Counted from the first letter of the stretch, positions 45,874-58,076 are shown. The stretch: 64,000 nucleotides of DNA from Pedobacter panaciterrae (GCF_013204795.1 NZ_JABMKW010000017.1:124001-188000); one strand, 5' to 3'. Notes: generated by a model from the letters alone, not told the origin. Numbers and translations: made by a program.

Positions 45874-47067
45874 ATGCTTACACAACGTCAGTTATTTCTT
45901 CAACATAACGCTCAAACCACATTAGAACCTCTTCTTTTAGAATTCAATAAAGCCAGCGGAATGTATCTTTATGATACTGAGGGCAAAAAATACCTCGACT
46001 TAATTGCCGGCATTGGCGTTAGCAATGTTGGCCATTGTCATCCTGCCGTTGTGGAAGCAGTAAAAAATCAGGCCGAAAGTTACATGCATATCATGGTATA
46101 TGGCGAGTTTGTTCAAAGTCCACAAGTCAATTTTGCCAAAGCCCTTGCAGATGTTCTTCCTGCCAATTTAAATTGTACTTATTTTGTAAATTCCGGAGCA
46201 GAAGCCGTGGAAGGCGCAATGAAGCTTGCAAAACGCTATACAAATCGTACAGAGATTATTTCCTGCAACAATTCCTATCATGGCAGTACTCAAGGTGCGT
46301 TAAGCTTAATGGGCAATGAGGAGTTTAAACAAGCCTACCGCCCTTTATTACCTCATATTAAATTTATTGAATACAACTCCCTAACTGATCTGGATCTCAT
46401 CACTACAAATACCGCAGCAGTATTTATTGAAACCATACAGGGTGAAGCAGGAATTAGAATTGCCGATAAAGCCTATTTTAAAGCGCTTAGAGAGAAATGC
46501 ACTGCTACCGGTACATTATTAGTGCTTGACGAAATACAATGCGGTTTTGGACGAACTGGTAAACTATTTGGCTTTGAACATTTTGACATTGTACCTGATA
46601 TTCTTTTACTGGCCAAAGGTATTGGTGGCGGCATGCCTATCGGCGCCTTTATCAGTTCAAAAGAGATCATGATGACTCTGGCAACCAACCCGATACTTGG
46701 CCACATTACAACCTTCGGCGGTCATCCTGTTAGCTGCGCCGCTGGCCTGGCAACATTACAGACCATTCTTCACGAAAATATTGTTGACGGGGTAACTGAA
46801 AAAGGTGAGCTATTTAAGAAATTACTGGTACATCCGGCAGTAAAGGAAGTGCGTGGTAAGGGTTTAATGATTGCCATCGAGTTTGAGAATTTCGAAACAA
46901 ACAAAAAGATCATTGATGCTTGCATTGCTGATGGCGTAATAAGCGACTGGTTTTTACATTGCAGCAACTCTATGCGTGTAGCCCCTCCACTAATTATCAG
47001 CAACGAGGAAATTGAATACGCCTGTTCTGTTATTTTAAAGAATACCGAACTGGCAACAAATCCTTAG
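45874..47067 (+). CDS. Class III aminotransferase (acetylornithine/4-aminobutyrate type)
   Basis: PLP-dependent enzyme of 397 residues that moves amino groups between amino acids and 2-oxo acids. The fold type I markers are the glycine pair in NSGAEAVEGAMKLA, LDEIQCGFGRTG with the PLP-contacting Asp, and the Schiff-base Lys248 in LLAKGIGGGMP. I chose ATG 45874; a TTG lies six bases upstream. It is close to acetylornithine aminotransferase and relatives, but arginine-pathway genes are not adjacent, so the substrate is open. It overlaps the convergent DUF58 gene by four bases. Confidence 0.9.
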   Translation: MLTQRQLFLQHNAQTTLEPLLLEFNKASGMYLYDTEGKKYLDLIAGIGVSNVGHCHPAVVEAVKNQAESYMHIMVYGEFVQSPQVNFAKALADVLPANLNCTYFVNSGAEAVEGAMKLAKRYTNRTEIISCNNSYHGSTQGALSLMGNEEFKQAYRPLLPHIKFIEYNSLTDLDLITTNTAAVFIETIQGEAGIRIADKAYFKALREKCTATGTLLVLDEIQCGFGRTGKLFGFEHFDIVPDILLLAKGIGGGMPIGAFISSKEIMMTLATNPILGHITTFGGHPVSCAAGLATLQTILHENIVDGVTEKGELFKKLLVHPAVKEVRGKGLMIAIEFENFETNKKIIDACIADGVISDWFLHCSNSMRVAPPLIISNEEIEYACSVILKNTELATNP

Positions 47068-47984
47068 CTCATCTTTTGTCTTTTAATGAGGTAGGCCTGC
47101 AATATGGGATAAAACCCGGCAGAAATATCGGCATCAATCATATCGATCTTATATTGAGTGCACTTAAGCTGAATAGCTTGTCTATAACTGTTCATTTTTA
47201 ACAGATACGATTCTTTTACTTTGGATGTATGCGCCTTAAGAGTGGCACCGGTTTCCATGTCTACAAACTCATAGGGTCTGTTCTCAAAGCCGAAATCTAC
47301 TTCCTTTGATTTATCGGTAACATTAAAAATAATTACTTCGTGCTTGTTAAACTTTAAATGTTGCAGTGCAGAAAACAACGCTTCAGTTTCGTTCTCATCC
47401 TGCATGGTATTCAGCATATCACTAAAAACTACCACTAATGAGCGTTTATGAATCAATTCCGCTATCTGATGCAATGCCTGATCTACATTAGTTTTTACAT
47501 CCATCTTTTGAGATTTTAATATCCCTTCCAGATGTGTAAATAAATATTTTTGATGTGTCGTAGTAGATTTCGCCGGAGTATTTAATAATAAATGATCTGT
47601 AAAAAGACTAAGACCAAAGGCATCACGCTGCCGTTTTAATAAGTAAATTAATGCTGCAGTGGCTTGTATCGAAAAATTGAGCTTATTGTATTCGTTTACC
47701 GGAAAATACATAGAAGATGATACATCTATGATAAACTGGCAACGAAGGTTGGTTTCCTCTTCGTACCTTTTACTGAACAGTTTATCTGTTCTGGCAAACA
47801 GTTTCCAGTCAATATTCTTTACACTATCACCCACATTGTAAAGCCTGTGCTCTGCAAATTCAACCGAAAAGCCATGAAATGGACTCTTATGAAGACCGGT
47901 AATAAAGCCTTCTACCACCTGTCGGGCAAGAAGTTCTAAATTACTGTTAAAGTGTAAGGATTGTTCATCAAACGGCGATTGCAT
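47064..47984 (-). CDS. DUF58 domain protein
   Basis: Cytoplasmic protein of 306 residues. The family signature VGDSVKNIDWKLFARTDKLF lies at about 52-71, followed by FIIDVSSSMY, which matches the DxSxS metal-site motif of a von Willebrand A fold. In many bacteria such proteins sit with a MoxR ATPase and other VWA proteins that help protein complexes mature; none is adjacent. It ends in a four-base overlap with the convergent aminotransferase gene. Confidence 0.88.
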   Translation of the reverse strand: MQSPFDEQSLHFNSNLELLARQVVEGFITGLHKSPFHGFSVEFAEHRLYNVGDSVKNIDWKLFARTDKLFSKRYEEETNLRCQFIIDVSSSMYFPVNEYNKLNFSIQATAALIYLLKRQRDAFGLSLFTDHLLLNTPAKSTTTHQKYLFTHLEGILKSQKMDVKTNVDQALHQIAELIHKRSLVVVFSDMLNTMQDENETEALFSALQHLKFNKHEVIIFNVTDKSKEVDFGFENRPYEFVDMETGATLKAHTSKVKESYLLKMNSYRQAIQLKCTQYKIDMIDADISAGFYPILQAYLIKRQKMS

Positions 47985-47997
47985 ATTGTAAATATAA

Positions 47998-48028
47998 AAA
48001 AAGCGTTCATAAGTTATGAACGCTTTTT
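47998..48028 (-). terminator. Terminator after trxA
   Basis: Perfect 14-base stem AAAAAGCGTTCATA / TATGAACGCTTTTT with a three-base loop, 18 bases past the trxA stop. A and T runs on both sides allow either direction. Confidence 0.87.
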
Positions 48029-48046
48029 AAACTAGTATATGTTGAG

Positions 48047-48367
48047 TTATAATAACTGCTTATCTAATTTCTGTGCTAATACAGATTTCGGAACTGCACC
48101 AACTTGCTTATCTACAACCTGACCGTCTTTAAAGTACAACAATGCAGGAATGTTGCGGATTCCGAACTGAGTTGAGATCTGAGGGTTGTTGTCTACATTC
48201 ACTTTACCCACGATTGCCTTTCCTTCGTATTCTTTTGAGATCTCATCCACTGATGGTCCAACCATGCGACATGGACCACACCATTCTGCCCAAAAATCAA
48301 CCAAAACGGGTTTATCTGATTTTAATACAACTTCCTCGAAGTTTGCATCTGTAATTTCCAAAGCCAT
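48047..48367 (-). CDS. trxA: Thioredoxin
   Basis: Disulfide reductase of 106 residues. The active site WCGPC (Cys30, Cys33) lies after strand VLVDFWAE. A cis-Pro is in [11 protein letters not shown]. It lacks a signal peptide, so it works in the cytoplasm and may serve the Bcp peroxidase encoded at 34012. It has its own terminator. Confidence 0.96.
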   Translation of the reverse strand: MALEITDANFEEVVLKSDKPVLVDFWAEWCGPCRMVGPSVDEISKEYEGKAIVGKVNVDNNPQISTQFGIRNIPALLYFKDGQVVDKQVGAVPKSVLAQKLDKQLL

Positions 48368-48517
48368 AATTCTTATTTTTATTTTATTTTTTTCTATTGA
48401 AATCAGCGGTTAAAAGCCTGTGGCATAAACTCTGTGAGTATAAACTTATCAGGCTATTGCTGATGCAAATATATAATCAATTGTAGTGCCATCTACTTTA
48501 CTAATGCCAAAATGACA

Positions 48518-51500
48518 TTAGTTCAACTTAGGATGAACATCCAAACTCTGCAATTGTTCTAAAAGTTGATTACTAGGATTGATTTTAACCGACTTAGAAG
48601 GCATTTTAATGTTCACATTCTGTTCCCTATCATAAACCTCAAAAAGTAGCTGGCAATTTTGTTGATCAGTATTGGCCTTATTGTCTTCTAATATCGCATT
48701 AATTTGAGTCATAAAGTCATCGTCTATCCTTTCAAGCGGTACCTGAATTGTTACAGACTTGGCTAACTTATCCCTTAATTCCGAAAGCAGGTTAATCGAA
48801 GTGATCTTAAACTCCCAATCGCCCTCTTTTCTAAACCGTTCTCCAACCCTTCCGCGAATCTGCAGAAAATAACCATCAGTAAGAAACTGCTTAAATTTAA
48901 TGAAATCATCACCAAACAAAGCAAGCTCACAGCTGTCATCATAGTCTTCAAAAACCATAGTTCCAAAAGGCTTTCCGGTTTTGGTCATCCTTTGAGCTGC
49001 CACCACTACCAATCCTCCTACAACTAATTCTCTGTTTTTTATCCCTTCAAACTCTGCAAGTACCTCTTCATTTGTATCACCAGTTCTTATTTTGTTAACC
49101 ACAGAAAGATGCTTAACCTTTTGCTGGCAAAATTCCTTTAATTCTAAACGATAATTATCAAGTGGATGGCCACTCAGAAATATCCCAATAGCATCCTTTT
49201 CAAATTTCAACCGATCAATTAAACTCCATTCCGGTGCAACAGGAAGTGATGGTTCTGAAATCATATCGGCAACCGAACCTCCAAATAGAGACGATTGAGA
49301 TGAGGATTCATTATTTGAAAAATCGTTGGCAAACTTGATAAGCTTCTCAATACCGTTCATTTTCTCATTTAAACCCACAAAAAAGTACTGTGCACGATGA
49401 TAACCGAAGCCATCAAATGCACCACTATAAACAAAGCTCTCATATGCTTTTTTGTTTACAGTACGAGTATTGGATCTTTTAGCAAAATCATGAACATCTT
49501 TGTACATACCATTAACATTACGCTCTTCGATAATACTTTCTACCGCCTTATCACCAACTCCCTTAATACCAGATAAACCAAAACGAATTTCACCTTGAGT
49601 ATTTACAGAGAACTTAATGTCCGACTCATTAACATCCGGGCCTAGTACCTGAACTCCCATTTGTTTACACTCTTCCATAAAAAAGGCAACCTGTTTAATG
49701 TCACTCATATTGTTTGACAGCACAGCAGCCATATATTCGGCCGGATAATGAGCCTTTAAGTAAGCCGTTTGGTAAGCAATCCATGCATAACAGGTAGAGT
49801 GCGATTTGTTAAAGGCATAGGATGCAAATGCTTCCCAATCTTTCCAAATCTTTTCAAGCGTAGCGGCGTCGTGTCCTTTCTCTGCGGCCTGGGCTACAAA
49901 TTTAGGTTTCATCTTATCCAGTACATCCTTTTGTTTTTTACCCATTGCCTTACGCAAAACGTCGGCTTCACCTTTGGTAAAACCTGCAAGTTTTTGCGAT
50001 AAAAGCATCACCTGCTCCTGATATACGGTAATACCATAGGTTTCCTTTAAATATTCTTCGCAGGCATCAAGGTCATACTTAATCTCTTCTTCTCCGTTTT
50101 TCCGGCGCACAAAGCTTGGGATATACTCTAAAGGTCCAGGACGATACAGCGCATTCATGGCAATTAAGTCGCCAAAAACAGTAGGTTTCAGCTCCTTCAT
50201 GTATTTCTGCATTCCGTTGCTCTCGTACTGGAAAATACCTATGGTTTCTCCCCGTTGGAAAAGCTCATATGTCTTTTCATCATCGATAGGGAAATTATCA
50301 GGATCAAGATCTACCCCATGGCCGAGTTTAACAAGCTTTACTGTATCCTTAATAAGGGTTAGCGTTTTTAACCCCAAAAAATCCATTTTTAACAAACCCG
50401 CACTTTCCACAACAGAGTTGTCGAACTGCGTTACATACAGATCAGAATCCTTAGCTGTAGAAACAGGAACGAAGTTCGTAATATCATCAGGCGTAATAAT
50501 TACCCCGCAAGCATGTATACCTGTGTTACGTAATGATCCTTCCAGAATCTGTGCCTGAAGAATGGTTTCGGCACTTAGGTTTTTAGCTTCAGATAATACC
50601 TTTAATTCTAAAACCTTTTCATATTCATCTGCTCTTAAAGCACCTTTTAAAGTCTTTTCATCAAGCGTAAATATTTTGGCAAGCTTCATATTAGGTATGA
50701 GCTTGGCTATTTTATCAGCTTCAAAAAGTGGCAGATCCAGTACACGTGCAGTATCTCTGATCGAAGATTTTGCCGCCATGGTACCATAAGTAATGATCTG
50801 AGCAACCTGGTTTGATCCATATTTTTTAATTACATAGTCCATTACCCTGCCACGGCCCTCATCGTCAAAGTCGATATCAATATCGGGCATGGATACACGA
50901 TCCGGATTCAGGAAACGCTCAAAAAGGAGGTCATATTTAATCGGATCTATGTTGGTGATCCATAAGCAATACGCAACCACCGATCCCGCAGCTGAACCAC
51001 GACCAGGTCCAACAGAAACATCAAGGTTTCTTGCTTCAGCAATAAAATCCTGTACAATAAGGAAATAGCCTGGATAACCTGTTTTTTCGATAGTCTGCAA
51101 CTCGAAATCAAGTCGCTCAATAATTTCCGGTGTAAGCTCGCCATACCGTTTTTTAGCACCTACATAAGTTAGATGACGCAGGAATTTGTTTTCTCCACGT
51201 TTTCCTCCATCTTCTTCATCCTCGGCAACTAGAAACTCTTCGGGGATATCGAACTTAGGCAAAAGAACTTCACGGGCGAGTTTATAGATCTCAATTTTAT
51301 CTACAATAGACTGTATGTTTAAGATTGCTTCAGGAAGATCAGCAAAAAGTGCCTTCATCTCATCCGAAGATTTGAAATAGTATTCCTGATTAGGCAAACC
51401 ATACCGAAAACCTCGGCCACGACCTATTTGTGTAGCTTGTTTCTCACCATCTTTTACACAAAGTAAGATATCATGCGCATTTGCATCCTTTTTACTAATG

Positions 51501-52945
51501 TAATACGTATTGTTGGTAGCAACAATTTTCACATCATGCTTGCGCGCCAGGGAAACAAGAGAAACATTTACAATATTCTCATCATCCTGATTGTGACGCA
51601 TAAGCTCGATGTAAAAATCGTCGCCAAATTGTTCTTTCCACCATAGCAAAGCTTCTTCTGCCTGACGCTCTCCAATATTCAGTAATTTACTGGAAATCTC
51701 TCCATAAAGATTTCCTGATAATACGATAATATCTTCCTTATACTGTTCAATAACCGCTTTATCTATCCTTGGAACATAGTAAAAACCTCTGGTATAGGCA
51801 ATGGACGACATTTTTGCCAGATTATGATAGCCATTTTTATTTTTGGCCAGCAATACCATCTGATAACCATCATCTTTACGTTTTTTGTCTTCATGGTTCT
51901 CGCATACAAAAAACTCACACCCAACTATTGGTTTTAAAACAACATCAGTAGGTTCCTCTCCTTTTTCTACAGCAGCAGCATTTTTAGCCTCTATGGCTTT
52001 ATTATGATTGAGTACCTGGGTTACAAAATGAAAGGCTCCCATCATATTTGCATGATCGGTCATCGCTACAGCTGGCATTTTCTCGGCGGCCGCCGCCTTT
52101 ATAAGCGCAGGAATATTAATGGTCGACTGTAGAACAGAAAACTGCGTATGGTTATGTAAATGCGCAAAAGAAGCGTTTTTAAGCTCTTCTTTATTACCTG
52201 CGAGTTCCTGTTTAGAAGGTCCACCGCTGGTTTTTTGCAACCTTTTCCTGATATCATCAGAGGCCGACTTAAGGTTTATATGTGTTAAACCGATGCGGTT
52301 TATTACCCCTGGGTTCTTTTCTTTAAAAAGACGTAAATAGTTCTGGTCTGTCTGTAACTGATCAGGTCGGAAGGCATCAATTTTGAGAAGTTGAAAAAAG
52401 CAACGTGTGGTTGCCTCTACATCGGCAGTAGCATTGTGTGCTTCCGAAAATGGCTCACCAAAAAGGTATTCGTGAAGTTCCGTTAAATTAGGTAGTTTAA
52501 ACCTGCCTCCTCTACCCCCGGGAAGACGCAACAGCTCGGCCGTAGTTTCTGTACAGGTATCAAGAACAGGCATCTGTGCCATCGGACTTTCTACACCCAT
52601 CCTATGAAACTCGCATCCCATAATATTAACGTCGAAACCAATGTTCTGACCTACAATAAATTTTGCCTTAGAAAGTGCAATATTAAACTTCTCTAACACC
52701 TCCTGTAATTCAATTCCTTGTTCCTGCGCAAGTTCAGTTGAAATGCCGTGAATACGTTCGGCATCATAAGGAATATTGAATCCGTTAGGATTTACAAGAT
52801 AATCCTGGTTTTCGATAAGATTACCAAACTCATCATGAAGCTGCCATGCAATTTGAATACACCTGGGCCAATTATCTGTATCAGTAATCGGGGCATTCCA
52901 ATTGCGTGGTAAACCTGTAGTTTCGGTATCAAAAATCAAATACAT
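48518..52945 (-). CDS. dnaE: DNA polymerase III alpha subunit with N-terminal exonuclease
   Basis: Replicative polymerase of 1475 residues, longer than standard DnaE (about 1160). Residues 1-190 form a DnaQ-like proofreading exonuclease: Asp6 and Glu8 (DTETTGL), NIGFD (Asp105) and His170 with Asp175, all four acidic residues plus the histidine of the DEDDh class. A linker leads to the PHP domain (from about 260; HLHNHTQFS), then the polymerase core with PDIDIDFDDEGRGRV, helix-hairpin-helix and OB-fold regions, and a C-terminal tail. The fused exonuclease is known in Bacteroidetes. It means a separate epsilon subunit may be unnecessary. Confidence 0.95.
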   Translation of the reverse strand: MYLIFDTETTGLPRNWNAPITDTDNWPRCIQIAWQLHDEFGNLIENQDYLVNPNGFNIPYDAERIHGISTELAQEQGIELQEVLEKFNIALSKAKFIVGQNIGFDVNIMGCEFHRMGVESPMAQMPVLDTCTETTAELLRLPGGRGGRFKLPNLTELHEYLFGEPFSEAHNATADVEATTRCFFQLLKIDAFRPDQLQTDQNYLRLFKEKNPGVINRIGLTHINLKSASDDIRKRLQKTSGGPSKQELAGNKEELKNASFAHLHNHTQFSVLQSTINIPALIKAAAAEKMPAVAMTDHANMMGAFHFVTQVLNHNKAIEAKNAAAVEKGEEPTDVVLKPIVGCEFFVCENHEDKKRKDDGYQMVLLAKNKNGYHNLAKMSSIAYTRGFYYVPRIDKAVIEQYKEDIIVLSGNLYGEISSKLLNIGERQAEEALLWWKEQFGDDFYIELMRHNQDDENIVNVSLVSLARKHDVKIVATNNTYYISKKDANAHDILLCVKDGEKQATQIGRGRGFRYGLPNQEYYFKSSDEMKALFADLPEAILNIQSIVDKIEIYKLAREVLLPKFDIPEEFLVAEDEEDGGKRGENKFLRHLTYVGAKKRYGELTPEIIERLDFELQTIEKTGYPGYFLIVQDFIAEARNLDVSVGPGRGSAAGSVVAYCLWITNIDPIKYDLLFERFLNPDRVSMPDIDIDFDDEGRGRVMDYVIKKYGSNQVAQIITYGTMAAKSSIRDTARVLDLPLFEADKIAKLIPNMKLAKIFTLDEKTLKGALRADEYEKVLELKVLSEAKNLSAETILQAQILEGSLRNTGIHACGVIITPDDITNFVPVSTAKDSDLYVTQFDNSVVESAGLLKMDFLGLKTLTLIKDTVKLVKLGHGVDLDPDNFPIDDEKTYELFQRGETIGIFQYESNGMQKYMKELKPTVFGDLIAMNALYRPGPLEYIPSFVRRKNGEEEIKYDLDACEEYLKETYGITVYQEQVMLLSQKLAGFTKGEADVLRKAMGKKQKDVLDKMKPKFVAQAAEKGHDAATLEKIWKDWEAFASYAFNKSHSTCYAWIAYQTAYLKAHYPAEYMAAVLSNNMSDIKQVAFFMEECKQMGVQVLGPDVNESDIKFSVNTQGEIRFGLSGIKGVGDKAVESIIEERNVNGMYKDVHDFAKRSNTRTVNKKAYESFVYSGAFDGFGYHRAQYFFVGLNEKMNGIEKLIKFANDFSNNESSSQSSLFGGSVADMISEPSLPVAPEWSLIDRLKFEKDAIGIFLSGHPLDNYRLELKEFCQQKVKHLSVVNKIRTGDTNEEVLAEFEGIKNRELVVGGLVVVAAQRMTKTGKPFGTMVFEDYDDSCELALFGDDFIKFKQFLTDGYFLQIRGRVGERFRKEGDWEFKITSINLLSELRDKLAKSVTIQVPLERIDDDFMTQINAILEDNKANTDQQNCQLLFEVYDREQNVNIKMPSKSVKINPSNQLLEQLQSLDVHPKLN

Positions 52946-53039
52946 ATTGTAATCAAATTACTCGTTTCGGAATTCAAGAATGGAAGTCCAAAAATAGGTA
53001 TTTTTTGACTGTGATGTAAGGTGTTTCTAAATTTTAAGA

Positions 53040-53522
53040 TCAGGCTAGTGCTGCATCAGCACAAGAAAGAATGTGATGTTCCTGAGAAACAAGCTTTGAG
53101 GTATCATAACCGCGCTGCCCACACCTGTCAATAATTTCTGCAAGTAGTTTATCAGCCATGCCCGGTTTACGCGATAGAATAGAAAGATGCCTGTGCTTAG
53201 GATGCCCAACCACGGCATACGAATAATCATCGGCCAGTTCCACTACCCAATAGTCAACTTTAAAAGGCCATACATATTGAGCCTTTAAAATAGCATTATT
53301 ACTGCCCCTGGTTACAAAAAGTTTTGATCGGGTATATCTTTGCTCATCAGTCCCAACAACTTTATATGTTGTAAATACAGCATAGTAACCATCGGGGTGT
53401 ATTACATAAGTTTCGGTAGTTTGATACCAGTCTTTATCCATAATAGTAGGTATGGAACATAGCGAATACCATTTGCCTGCATAAGACATTATATCAACTT
53501 TTTGTACTGGTATATTTTCCAT
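53040..53522 (-). CDS. Lipocalin-family protein (Blc-like, no signal peptide)
   Basis: Protein of 160 residues with the lipocalin pattern: the GxW motif in YAGKWYSLCSIPTIMDK, a central strand KAQYVWPFKVDYWVVELADDYSYAVVGHP, and LSILSRKPGM near the C-terminus. These match the bacterial lipocalin Blc, which binds lysolipids. Unlike Blc it has no lipobox or signal peptide in this frame (starts MENIPVQKVDIM), so it may act in the cytoplasm. It is separated from dnaE by 94 bases. Confidence 0.85.
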   Translation of the reverse strand: MENIPVQKVDIMSYAGKWYSLCSIPTIMDKDWYQTTETYVIHPDGYYAVFTTYKVVGTDEQRYTRSKLFVTRGSNNAILKAQYVWPFKVDYWVVELADDYSYAVVGHPKHRHLSILSRKPGMADKLLAEIIDRCGQRGYDTSKLVSQEHHILSCADAALA

Positions 53523-53670
53523 AAGCCCCCCTATTTTTTCACTCGATTAGCAAATGTAAATTCTTTATCATAAAACCAGCAATAAAGAATAAAGTTTTAA
53601 AAACCATTTTTTAAACTCATGTATTTTTCTAACTTCGAAGGGAAGGTAACATATGTAAAAAACTATATTT

Positions 53671-54609
53671 ATGAAGATAACGGTTGTAGGTGCAGGTGCC
53701 GTTGGCGCTACCTGTGCAGATAATATTGCCAGAAAAGAATTAGCTGAAGAGCTAATTTTACTGGACATTAAAGAAGGTTTTGCAGAAGGCAAGGCAATTG
53801 ATATGATGCAAACGGCCGCTCTATTAGGCTTTGACACTAAAATTACCGGTGTTACCAACGATTATGCCAGCACGGCAGGATCTGAAGTTGTGGTTATAAC
53901 TTCGGGCTTACCACGTAAACCGGGCATGACTCGCGAAGAGTTAATTGGAATTAACGCCGGCATTGTAAAAGGCGTTGCCGAAAATATCTTAAAACACTCT
54001 CCTGACACCATTATCATCGTGGTTTCGAACCCGATGGACACCATGAATTATCTCGCCTTAAAAACTTCAGGACTACCTAAAAACCGTGTAATAGGAATGG
54101 GTGGTGCTTTAGATTCATCAAGGTTTAAATATTACTTAAGTCAGGAATTAGGCTGTTCTCCAGCTGACCTGAATGCCATGGTTATTGGCGGTCATGGAGA
54201 TACAACTATGATTCCTTTAATTAACCATGCCACCTGGAATAGCATCCCTGTTACTCAATTCCTAAGCAAAGAGCAACAAGAAAAAGTTGTTGCCAGCACC
54301 ATGGTAGGCGGTGCTACTTTAACTAAACTAATTGGCACATCGGCATGGTACGCACCCGGTGCAGGTACTGCTGCAATGGTTGAAAGCATTGTACGCGACC
54401 AGAAAAAACTGATCTCATCCGGCGTGTTCCTTGAAGGAGAATACGGACAAAAAGATATTTCATTGGTTGTTCCGGTAATTCTTGGTAAAAACGGTGCCGA
54501 AAAAATACTAGATATTAAATTAAGTGATACTGAACAAGCTACATTTAACAAAAGTGCTGATGCTGTTCGTAACATGAATGACGTACTTTATGAAATGAAA
54601 CTCGTTTAA
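53671..54609 (+). CDS. mdh: Malate dehydrogenase (lactate-dehydrogenase-like type)
   Basis: NAD-dependent enzyme of the citric-acid cycle, 312 residues, of the LDH-like subgroup. GAGAVGAT (7-14) binds NAD; Asp32 at the end of strand 2 favours NAD over NADP. Arg82 and Arg88 (PRKPGMTREE), Asp148, Arg151 and His175 (GGHGDTT) form the active site. Arg82 in the mobile loop favours oxaloacetate over pyruvate. A small retropepsin-like gene follows 24 bases later. Confidence 0.96.
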   Translation: MKITVVGAGAVGATCADNIARKELAEELILLDIKEGFAEGKAIDMMQTAALLGFDTKITGVTNDYASTAGSEVVVITSGLPRKPGMTREELIGINAGIVKGVAENILKHSPDTIIIVVSNPMDTMNYLALKTSGLPKNRVIGMGGALDSSRFKYYLSQELGCSPADLNAMVIGGHGDTTMIPLINHATWNSIPVTQFLSKEQQEKVVASTMVGGATLTKLIGTSAWYAPGAGTAAMVESIVRDQKKLISSGVFLEGEYGQKDISLVVPVILGKNGAEKILDIKLSDTEQATFNKSADAVRNMNDVLYEMKLV

Positions 54610-54633
54610 ACGAGGGTATACAGATCTGCTTAA

Positions 54634-55056
54634 ATGAGACCAATCTCAATACCCTTAATATTAATAAGCTTACAAGACGACGGTTTCCACCTGCTGGTGG
54701 AAATTGTTGTTTTTGGACAAAAGTTATTTGCCGTTGTTGACACAGGAGCGTCCAGGTCAGTTTTTGACAAAACCTTTGTTAAAGAACACCTTAAGGAACT
54801 GGAACATAGCGAAGAGACACAGGCCACTACATTATTCTCTACCTCAAGTACATTGCAAGCGATAATACCGGCTATAAAAATTGGCAGCCTTGTATTAAAG
54901 GATTACGAAACAGTAGCACTGGATTTGGAAACCGTAAACCAGGCGTATGAGAATCTGGGCCACCCACCTATTATTGGAATTATAGGGAGCGATTTGCTCT
55001 TGAAATATCAGGCAGTAATTAACTACAAAAAGATGAAACTATTCCTTTATAAGTAA
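54634..55056 (+). CDS. Retropepsin-like aspartic protease-fold protein
   Basis: Protein of 140 residues with one DTGA active-site motif (VVDTGAS, Asp36), a single-domain aspartic protease fold that would need to dimerise for activity. A hydrophobic-hydrophobic-glycine motif (IIGIIGSDLL) near 113 matches the second conserved part of the fold. No signal peptide is seen. It follows mdh by 24 bases and ends in a terminator; its role is not known. Confidence 0.83.
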   Translation: MRPISIPLILISLQDDGFHLLVEIVVFGQKLFAVVDTGASRSVFDKTFVKEHLKELEHSEETQATTLFSTSSTLQAIIPAIKIGSLVLKDYETVALDLETVNQAYENLGHPPIIGIIGSDLLLKYQAVINYKKMKLFLYK

Positions 55057-55089
55057 ATATTTAAAATATTTCTTATAGGGATCAAACAG

Positions 55090-55125
55090 GGAGTTAATAG
55101 GGGCAATTCTCTATTAACTCCTTTT
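55090..55125 (+). terminator. Terminator after the retropepsin-like gene
   Basis: Perfect 11-base stem GGAGTTAATAG / CTATTAACTCC with a ten-base loop, followed by TTTT. Confidence 0.82.
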
Positions 55126-55220
55126 AGTATCCGTTTAAAAACCCTTGTTGTTTCTTATAATCTATTTTAAGGAACAATCCAATTCCTCATAGATAAATGG
55201 CACCAAAAAATCGATTGGAC

Positions 55221-55260
55221 AAAAAAAGAGGATGTATCATAATCATGACCATCCTCTTTT
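55221..55260 (-). terminator. Terminator after gyrB
   Basis: AAAAGAGGATG / CATCCTCTTTT, 11-base stem, 15-base loop, with a seven-A run that is the U-tract of the minus transcript. It lies 24 bases past the gyrB stop. Confidence 0.85.
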
Positions 55261-55283
55261 ACATATTCTTGAAAGCTTAAAAA

Positions 55284-57356
<2,073 letters not shown>

Positions 57357-57456
57357 TTAGGATACTAAATTTGAAATTTTATATTTGTTGAAATTTATCA
57401 CTCAGAAATGGGCAAGAGGATAGATTTATAACCCAGAAAAAACAAATTAAACACTA

Positions 57457-58053
57457 ATGAAAACAAAATCAACATTAGGCAGTATAGCTACTGCTGTAGC
57501 CATAGTTTCTTTAATGGCATCTTGTCAGAATAAAGAAGAGAAGGCTGGCGCAGCTACTAAATCTGAGCCAACTACTGTTTCAAATAATGAGAAAATTGTT
57601 TACGTGAACTCTGATTCATTACTAACAAAATATCAGTATTTTAAAGACATTAAAGTAAAATTAGAAGCAAAATCTAAAACAGCACAAGCTGATCTTGGGT
57701 CAAAACAACAAGCGTTTCAACGTGAGGTTGCTGCTTACCAACAACAGGCAAATACTTTACCCGCTGATCAAAGAGCTAAAACTGAAGAAAGATTAGCACG
57801 TAAACAACAAGAATTACAGGCATATCAGCAAAATGCTGGTGCTGCACTTCAAACTGAACAAGCTACTGAAAACGAAAAACTTTACGATAAAGTTGCTGAT
57901 TACTTGAAAGGTTATGCAAAAAAGAAAGGCTATAAAATGGTGTTGACTTACTCTAAAGGAAACAGTGCAATTTTATTTGCTGACGAAAGTTTAGATGTAA
58001 CCAGTGAGGTTATTATTGGACTAAACGATACTTACAAACCAGCAACAAAATAA
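57457..58053 (+). CDS. OmpH-family lipoprotein
   Basis: Outer-envelope protein of 198 residues with a lipobox (SLMASC, Cys23), then a region containing KIVYVNSDSLLTKYQYF, the OmpH family start, and a long glutamine- and lysine-rich coiled coil (about 70-145). It is the third Skp/OmpH-type protein in this window but, unlike the other two, is lipid-anchored and away from bamA. A terminator follows directly. Confidence 0.87.
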   Translation: MKTKSTLGSIATAVAIVSLMASCQNKEEKAGAATKSEPTTVSNNEKIVYVNSDSLLTKYQYFKDIKVKLEAKSKTAQADLGSKQQAFQREVAAYQQQANTLPADQRAKTEERLARKQQELQAYQQNAGAALQTEQATENEKLYDKVADYLKGYAKKKGYKMVLTYSKGNSAILFADESLDVTSEVIIGLNDTYKPATK

Positions 58054-58076
58054 TGCTGATTTATTAACATATATGT

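Noticed and set aside
50157..50558. 133-codon plus-strand frame inside dnaE
   Set aside because: Antisense to the polymerase core; no recognisable domain or start context.
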